A DNA stretch of 55,439 bases, taken from contig NW_027018217.1 in assembly GCF_032854445.1 (NCBI RefSeq), positions 1 through 55,439 on the forward strand, read 5' to 3'. This document shows positions 48,370 through 55,439 of the stretch, in pieces; position 1 is the stretch's first letter, and each line of letters starts with the position of its first letter. Made by a program: the position numbers and the translations under genes. Origin of the DNA: Liolophura sinensis (taxonomy: Eukaryota > Mollusca > Polyplacophora > Chitonida > Chitonidae). Below the pieces are notes generated by a model. That model saw nothing but the letters and a program-made list of their open reading frames with translations. It was not told the DNA's origin and ran no database searches.

Positions 48370-51117
48370 CAACTTTTGACTGTAAGTTATGTGCCCTTCT
48401 GTAGCCCAGAAGACGTCAAATCTTTGGGCTAAGCCCATTTAACTCACCCAGCAATTGTCTTACTTCTAAGTCCAAGACAATCTCAATGTCTTTATCTACG
48501 TGTAGAAAAACCACACCATTTGTACATAAAAAACACAAGGTACTAGATACAGTCTGCTGTAAAAAGTACAACTGATCACTGAACCACATCAATAAGGTTC
48601 TAAAAGATGCGGAATTGGCCCAGGCATCGGCAGCTGTTTAAAAAATTGCAAATTTCCCTGGTTTCCATGGAGTAAGAGCCGTTGCTGGGCACGTGACTAT
48701 GACATCAATGATCATTCAATTGTCGCTACAGCCAAAAGTATTATTCGGAGAGCAACGCGGTTTGCACCATTCGATTTCTCGTGACAAAATACGTCGGATT
48801 AGCCTCTTACTAGCAGCACTGGAACAGTTTTTCCACTTTTGCATTTTTGCCTGGTCTTTTTGTTAATTGAAATCGGATACACTGTACTATGCACAATCGA
48901 GACTGGTCGTTACGATATTCAACTTTTAACTATACGTTATGTGCCCTTCGGTAGCCCAGAAGACGTCAAATCTTTGGGCTAAGCCCATTTAACTCATCCA
49001 GCAATTGTCTTACTTCTAAGTCCAAGACAATCTCAATGTCTTTATCTGTGTGTAGAAAAACCACACCATTTGTACATAAAAAACACAAAGTACTAGATAC
49101 AGTCTGCTGTAAAAAGTACAACTGATCACTGACCCACATCAATAAGGTTCTAATAGATGCGGAATTGGGCCAGGCATCGGCAGCTGTTAAAAAATTGCAT
49201 ATTTCCCTGGTTTCCATGGAGTAAGAGCCGTTGCTGGGCACGTGACTATGACATCAATGATCATTCAATTGTCGCTACAGCCAAAAGTATTGGTCGGAGA
49301 GCAACGCGGTTTGCACCATTCGATTTCTCGTCACAAAATACGTCGGTTTAGCCTCTTACCAGCAGCACTGGAACAGTTTTTCCACTTTTGCATATTTGCC
49401 TGGTCTTTTTGTTAATTGAAATCGGATACACTGTACTATGCACAATCGCGACTGGTCGTTACTATATTCAACTTTTAACTATACGTTATGTGCCCTTCGG
49501 TAGCCCAGAAGACGTCAAATCTTTGGGCTAAGCCCATTTAACTCATCCAGCAATTGTCTTACTTTTAAGTCCAAGACAATCTCAATGTCTTTATCTACGT
49601 GTAGAAAAACCACACCATTCGTACATAAAAAACACAATGTACTAGATACAGTCTGCTGTAAAAAGTACAACTGATCACTGACGCACATCAATAAGGTTCT
49701 AAAAGATGCGCAAATGGCCCAGGCATCGGCAGCTGTTTAAAAAATTGCAAATTTCCCTGGTTTCCATGGAGTAAGAGCCGTTGCTGGGCACGTGACTATG
49801 ACATCAATGATCATTCAATTGTCGCTACAGCCAAAAGCATTGGTCGGAGAGCAACGCGGTTTGCACCATTCGATTTCTCGTGACAAAATACGTCGGATTA
49901 GGCTCTTACCAGCAGCACTGGAACAGTTTTTCCACTTTTGCATTTTTGCCTGGTGTTTTTGTTAATTTGAAATCGGATACAATCTACTATGTACAATCGC
50001 GACTGGTCATTACTATATTCAACTTTTGACTGTAAGTTATGTGCCCTTCTGTAGCCCAGAAGACGTCAAATCTTTGGGCTAAGCCCATTTAACTCACCCA
50101 GCAATTGTCTTACTTCCAATTCCAAGACAATCTCAATGTCTTTATCTACGTGTAGAAAAACCACACCATTCGTACATAAAAAACACAATGTACTAGATAC
50201 AGTCTGCTGTAAAAAGTACAACTGATCACTGAACCACATTTATAAGGTTCTAAAAGATGCGGAATTGGCCCAGGCATCGGCAGCTGTTTAAAAAATTGCA
50301 AATTTCCCTGGTTTCCATGGAGTAAGAGCCGTTGCTGGGCACGTGACTATGACATCAATGATCATTCAATTGTCGCTACAGCCAAAAGTATTGGTCGGAG
50401 AGCAACGCGGTTTGCACCATTCGATTTCTCGTGACAAAATACGTCGGATTAGCCTCTTACTAGCAGCACTGGAACAGTTTTTCCACTTTTGCATTTTTGC
50501 CTGGTCTTTTGTTAATTGAAATCGGATACACTGTACTATGCACAATCGAGACTGGTCGTTACGATATTCAACTTTTAACTATACGTTATGTGTCCTTCGG
50601 TAGCCCAGAAGACGTCAAATCTTTGGGCTAAGCCCATTTAACTCATCCAGCAATTGTCTTACTTCTAAGTCCAAGACAATTTCAATGTCTTTATCTACGT
50701 GTAGAAAAACCACACCATTCGTACATAAAAAACACAATGTACTAGATACAGTCTGCTGTAAAAAGTACAACTGATCACTGAACCACATTTATAAGGTTCT
50801 AATAGATGCGGAATTGGGCCAGGCATCGGCAGCTGTTAAAAAATTGCATATTTCCCTGGTTTCCATGGAGTAAGAGCCGTTGCTGGGCACGTGACTATGA
50901 CATCAATGATCATTCAATTGTCGCTACAGCCAAAAGTATTAGTCGGAGAGCAACGCAGTTTGCACCATTCGATTTCTCGTGACAAAATACGTCGGATTAG
51001 TCTCTTACCAGCAGCACTGGAACAGTTTTTCCACTTTTGCATTTTTGCCTGGTCTTTTTGTTAATTGAAATCGGATACACTGTACTATGCACAATCGCGA
51101 CTGGTCGTTACTATATT
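48370..51117 (+). repeat. Mixed X and Y monomers with a 1.65-kb recurrence
   Basis: Starts are 48370 (X), 48920 (Y), 49469 (Y), 50020 (X) and 50569 (Y). The 48370 and 50020 monomers are related and share TACTAGCAGC with the tail CGAGACTGGTCGTTACGATA. That linked haplotype also ends the monomers at 13195, 37373 and 40673. The 48920 monomer belongs to the TATCTG(C/T)GTG group, and 50569 to the TGTCCTTC group seen at 37923 and 41223. I see no gene. Confidence 0.78.
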
Positions 51118-51671
51118 CAACTGTTAACTATACGTTATGTGCCCTTCGGTAGCCCAGAAGACGTCAAATCTTTGGGCTAAGCCCATTTAACTCATCCAGC
51201 AATTGTCTTACTTTTAAGTCCAAGACAATCTCAATGTCTTTATCTACGTGTAGAAAAACCACACCATTTGTACATAAAAAACACAATGTACTAGATACAG
51301 TCTGCTGTAAAAAGTACAACTGATCACTGACCCACATCAATAAGGTTTTAAAAGATGCGGAATTGGCCCAAGGCATCGGCAGCTGTTTAGAAAATTGCAA
51401 ATTTCCCTGGCTTCCATGGAGTAAGAGGCCGTTGCTGGGCACGTGACTATGACATCAATGATCATTCAATTGTCGCTACAGCCAAAAGTATTGGTCGGAG
51501 AGCAACGCGGTTTGCACCATTCGATTTCTCGTCACAAAATACGTCGGATTAGCCCTCTTATCAGCAGCACTGGAACAGTTTTTTCCACTTTTGCATTTTT
51601 GCCTGGTCTTTTTGTTAATTGAAATCGGCTACACTGTACTATGCACAATCGCGACTGGTCGTTACTATATT

Positions 51672-53816
51672 CAACTTTTGACTGTAAGTTATGTGCCCCT
51701 TCTGTAGCCCAGAAGACGTCAAATCTTTGGGCTAAGCCCATTTAACTCACCCAGCAATTGTCTTACTTTAGGTCCAAGACAATCTCAATGTCTTTATCTA
51801 CGTGTAGAAAAAAACACCATTTGTACATAAAAAAACACAAGGTACTAGATACAGTCTGCTGTAAAAAGTACAACTGATCACTGACCCACATCAATAAGGT
51901 TCTAAAAGATGCGGAAATGGCCCAGGCATCGGCAGCTGTTTAAAAAATTGCAAATTTCCCTGGTTTCCATGGAGTAAGAGCCGTTGCTGGGCACGTGACT
52001 ATGACATCAATGATCATTCAATTGTCGCTACAGCCAAAAGTATTATTCGGAGAGCAACGCGGTTTGCACCATTCGATTTCTCGTGACAAAATACGTCGGA
52101 TTAGCCTCTTACCAGCAGCACTGGAACAGTTTTTTTCCACTTTTGCATTTTGCCTGGTCTTTTTGTTAATTGAAATCGGATACACTGTACTATGCACAAT
52201 CGCGACTGGTCGTTACTATATTCAACTTTTAACTATACGTTATGTGCCCCTTCGGTAGCCCAGAAGACGTCAAATCTTTGGGCTAAGCCCATTTAACTCA
52301 TCCAGCAATTGTCTTACTTTTAAGTCCCAAGACAATCTCAATGTCTTTATCTACGTGTAGAAAAACCACACCATTCGTACATAAAAAACACAATGTACTA
52401 GATACAGTCTGCTGTAAAAAGTACAACTGATCACTGAACCACATCTATAAGGCTCTAATAGATGCGGAATTGGGCCAGGCATCGGCAGCTGTTAAAAAAT
52501 TGCATATTTCCCTGGTTTCCATTGAGTAAGAGCCGTTGCTGGGCACGTGACTATGACATCAATGATCATTCAATTGTGGCTACAGCCAAAAGTAATGGTC
52601 GGAGAGCAACGCGGTTTGCACCATTCGATTTCTCGTGACAAAATACGTCGGATTAGCCTCTTACCAGCAGCACTGGAACAGTTTTTTCCACTTTTGCATT
52701 TTTGCCTGGTCTTTTTGTTAATTGAAATCGGCTACACTGTACTATGCACAATCGCGACTGGTCGTTACTATATTCAACTTTTGACTGTAAGTTATGTGCC
52801 CTTCTGTAGCCCAGAAGACGTCAAATCTTTGGGCTAAGCCCATTTAACTCACCCAGCAATTGTCTTACTTTTAAGTCCAAGACAATCTCAATGTCTTTAT
52901 CTACGTGTAGAAAAAAAACACCATTTGTACATAAAAAAACACAAGGTACTAGATACAGTCTGCTGTAAAAAGTACAACTGATCACTGACCCACATCAATA
53001 AGGTTCTAAAAGATGCGGAAATGGCCCAGGCATCGGCAGGTGTTTAAAAAATTGCAAATTTCCCTGGTTTCCATGGAGTAAGAGCCGTTGCTGTGCACGT
53101 GACTATGACATCAATGATCATTCAATTGTCGCTACAGCCAAAGTATTATTCGGAGAGCAACGCGGTTTGCACCATTCGATTTCTCGTGACAAAATACGTC
53201 GATTAGCCTCTTACCAGCAGCACTGGAACAGTTTTTCCCACTTTTGCATTTTGCCTGGTTACTATATTCAACTTTTAACTATACGTTATGTGCCCTTCGG
53301 TAGCCCAGAAGACGTCAAATCTTTGGGCTAAGCCCATTTAACTCATCCAGCAATTGTCTTACTTTTAAGTCCAAGACAATCTCAATGTCTTTATCTACGT
53401 GTAGAAAAACACACCATTCGTACATAAAAACACAATGTACTAGATACAGTCTGCTGTAAAAAGTACAACTGATCACTGAACCACATCTATAAGGCTCTAA
53501 TAGATGCGGAATTGGGCCAGGCATCGGCAGCTGTTAAAAAATTGCATATTTCCCTGGTTTCCATTGAGTAAGAGCCGTTGCTGGGCACGTGACTATGACA
53601 TCAATGATCATTCAATTGTGGCTACAGCCAAAAGTAATGGTCGGAGAGCAACGCGGTTTGCACCATTCGATTTCTCGTGACAAAATACGTCGGATTAGCC
53701 TCTTACCAGCAGCACTGGAACAGTTTTTCCACTTTTGCATTTTTGCCTGGTCTTTTTGTTAATTTGAAATCGGATACAATCTACTATGTACAATCGCGAC
53801 TGGTCATGACTATATT
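51672..53816 (+). repeat. Tandem dimer, second copy shortened
   Basis: Monomers 51672 and 52223 recur at 52775 and 53269. First members share AAAAAACACCATTTG and TATTATTCGG. Later members include GGCTCTAATAG, TTCCATTGAG and GTGGCTACAGCC with AAGTAATGG. TTCCATTGAG and GGCTCTAATAG occur near 52518 and 52452 and again near 53562 and 53493. The shift falls from 1103 to 1046 bp because the 52775 monomer has lost about 54 bp. Confidence 0.8.
52775..53268 (+). repeat. 494-bp monomer with a 54-bp deletion (type D3)
   Basis: The sequence jumps from TTTTGCCTGG to TTACTATATTC near 53260. This removes the last T-tract and the class-defining tail. GT is shared at the junction, a 2-bp microhomology, within the wider imperfect repeat CTGGTC. 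It is the only copy of this deletion in the window. Confidence 0.85.
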
Positions 53817-55439
53817 CAACTTTTGACTATAAGTTATGTGCCCTTCTGTAGCCCAGAAGACGTCAAATCTTTGGGCTAAACCCATTAAACTCACCCAGCA
53901 ATTGTCTTACTTCTATGTCCAAGACAATCTCAATGTCTTTATCTACGTGTAGAAAAAACCACACCATTTGTACATAAAAAACACAAGGTACTAGATACAG
54001 TCTGCTGTAAAAAGTACAACTGATAACTGACCCACATCAATAAGGTTCTAAAAGATGCGGAATTGGCCCAGGCATCGGCAGCTGTTTAAAAAATTGCAAA
54101 TTTCCCTGGTTTCCATGGAGTAAGAGCCGTTGCTGGGCACGTGACTATGACATCAATGATCATTCAATTGTCGCTACAGCCAAAAGTATTGGTCGGAGAG
54201 CAACGCGGTTTGCACCATTCGATTTCTCGTCACAAAAATACGTCGGATTAGCCTCTTACCAGCAGCACTGGAACAGTTTTTCCACTTTTGCATTTTGGGC
54301 CTGGTCTTTTTGTAATTGAAATCGGATACACTGTACTATGCACAATCGCGACTGGTCGTTACTATATTCAACTTTTAACTATACGTTATGTGCCCTTCGG
54401 TAGCCCAGAAGACGTCAAATCTTTGGGCTAAGGCCCATTTAACTCATCCAGCAATTGTCTTACTTTTAAGTCCAAGACAATCTCAATGTCTTTATCTGGC
54501 GGTGTAGAAAAACCACACCATTCGTACATAAAAAAAACAATGTACTAGATACAGGTCTGCTGTAAAAAGTACAACTGATCACTGACCCACATCAATAAAG
54601 GTTCTAATAGATGCGGAATTGGGCCAGGCATCGGCAGCTGTTAAAAAAATTGCATATTTCCCTGGTTTCCATGGAGTAAGAGCCGTTGCTGGGCACGTGA
54701 CTATGACATCAATGATCATTCAATTGTCGCTACAGCAAAAGTATTAGTCGGAGAGCAACGCAGTTTGCACCATTCGATTTTCTCGTCACAAAATACGTCG
54801 GATTAGCCTCTTACCAGCAGCACTGAACAGTTTTTCCACTTTTGCATTTTTGCCTGGTCTTTTTGTTAATGAAATCGGATACACTGTACTATGCACAATC
54901 GCGACTGGTCGTTACTATATTCAACTTTTAACTATACGTTATGTGCCCTTCGGTAGCCCAGAAGACGTCAAATCTTTGGGCTAAGCCCATTTAACTCATC
55001 CAGCAATTGGTCTTACTTTTAAGTCCAAGACAATCCTCAATGTCTTTATCTACGTGTAGAAAAAACCACACCATTTGTACATAAAAAACACAAGGTACTA
55101 GATACAGTCTGCTGTAAAAAGTACAACTGATCACTGACCCACATCAATAAGGTTCTAAAGATGCGGAATTGGCCCAGGCATCGGCAGCTGTTTAGAAAAT
55201 TGCAAATTTCCCTGGTTTCCATGGAGTAAGAGCGTTGCTGGGCACGTGACTATGACATCAATGATCATTCAATTGTCGCTACAGCCAAAAGTATTGGTCG
55301 GAGAGCAACGCGGTTTGCACCATTCGATTTCTCGTGACAAAATACGTCGGATTAGCCTCTTACCAGCAGCACTGGAACAGTTTTTCCACTTTTGCATTTT
55401 TGCCTGGTGTTTTTGTTAATTGAAATCGGATACACTGTA
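53817..55439 (+). repeat. Terminal monomers related to the 42.3-44.5 kb block
   Basis: The 53817 monomer matches 42323: both have GGTCATGAC before the start, GGGCTAAACCCATTAAAC and CAAGGTAC. The 54369 monomer matches 43423 (long A-run, TATTAGTCGG, CGCAGTTTGC). The 54922 monomer matches 43972 (CAAGGTAC, TTTAGAAAATTGC, CTGGTGTTTTT). The last one is cut by the window end after 518 bp, inside the tail at CACTGTA. An equivalent of the 42873 monomer is missing from this series. Confidence 0.75.

Larger units (their letters stand above)
1..55439 (+). repeat. Satellite array of about 550-bp monomers filling the window
   Basis: Every part of the window is a copy of one roughly 550-bp unit in head-to-tail orientation. 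Monomer starts, set at CAACTTTT (CAACTGTT at 51118), include 1, 551, 1100, 1649, 2199, 2749, 3298, 3848, 4398, 4948, 5497, 6047, 6597, 7147, 7696, 8246, 8796, 9346, 9896, 10445, 10995, 11546, 12096, 12645, 13195, 13748, 14298, 14849, 15398, 15948, 16486 and 17040. They continue to 54922, the 102nd. Spacing is nearly always 549-552 bp; exceptions are deleted copies (429, 438, 494 and 538 bp) and indel-rich copies (up to 558 bp). No spacer or inverted copy was found. Hand count of the monomer at 551-1099 gives about 41% GC. A megabase-type eukaryotic satellite block is the natural reading. Chromosome position, transcription and species cannot be told from the sequence. Confidence 0.97.
51360..55439. 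other. Second indel-rich zone at the window end
   Basis: From about 51360 to the end, one-base insertions and losses become frequent again. Examples are GGCCCAAGGC, AGAGGCCG, GCCCTCTTA, GTTTTTTCC, TGCCCCTTC, AAGTCCCAAG, CTAAGGCCC, CTGGCGGTG, ACAGGTCTGC, AATAAAGG, TTGGTCTTAC and ATCCTCAAT. Upstream relatives of the same monomers lack most of them. This looks like raw-read consensus near a contig or tile edge. Confidence 0.6.

Noticed and set aside
1-55439. Tandem array of 5S rRNA, snRNA, spliced-leader or histone genes
   Set aside because: No recognisable rRNA, snRNA, spliced-leader or histone sequence occurs in the monomer on either strand.
1-55439. CRISPR array or bacterial repeat region
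   Set aside because: The repeats are about 550 bp and directly abutting, with no unique spacers and no cas-like genes.
1-55439. Transposon or retroelement origin of the array
   Set aside because: No terminal repeats, target-site duplications, transposase or reverse transcriptase motifs were seen; a very decayed origin cannot be excluded.

Overview
The whole window is one uninterrupted tandem array of a single satellite DNA. The monomer is about 550 bp, all copies point the same way, and no unique sequence is left between or beside them. Taking the recurring CAACTTTT as an arbitrary phase point, I count 102 monomers by hand: 101 complete or internally deleted, and a last one cut by the window end at 55439. 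Most spacings are 549-552 bp. I see no protein gene, RNA gene, mobile element, CRISPR array or telomeric repeat. The short reading frames are chance openings in the monomer and are not annotated as genes. This layout suggests eukaryotic heterochromatin, such as a centromeric, pericentromeric or other satellite block. The species cannot be named from the sequence. One monomer hand-counts at about 41% GC with only mild CpG shortage (18 seen, about 23 expected), which argues weakly against a heavily CpG-methylated genome.

The interest is in the internal order. Monomers fall into two linked-variant classes across the phase point: class Y starts CAACTTTTAACTATACG, class X starts CAACTTTTGACT. From 1 to about 15.9 kb class Y dominates. 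From about 15.9 to 38.5 kb X and Y mostly alternate, giving a dimeric repeat of about 1.1 kb. From about 42.9 to 48.4 kb all monomers are Y, and towards the end the classes mix again. On this lie multimer duplications: tetramers of about 2.2 kb (650-5047, 8246-12644, 17040-21454, 30771-35173), a pentamer repeated 6.05 kb away (7696/13748), a tetramer repeated 3.18 kb away (20354/23535), a pentamer repeated 14.8 kb away (19802/34623), trimers repeated 4.4 and 3.3 kb away (34623-42322), and dimers or trimers of 1.0-1.4 kb (25736-28570, 43423-45620, 46170-48369, 51672-53816).

Three internally deleted monomer types (about 122, 112 and 54 bp) each have a 2-bp microhomology junction. Two of them spread as parts of larger repeat units. 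Two zones (about 16.2-19.9 kb and 51.3-55.4 kb) carry many single-base indels and look like poorly polished assembly.

Nearly every monomer keeps a 30-nt stem-loop, a 13-bp palindrome, a CACGTGAC box, a 10-bp palindrome and a cluster of T-tracts. These are candidate structural or protein-binding elements, but the sequence alone does not show a function.
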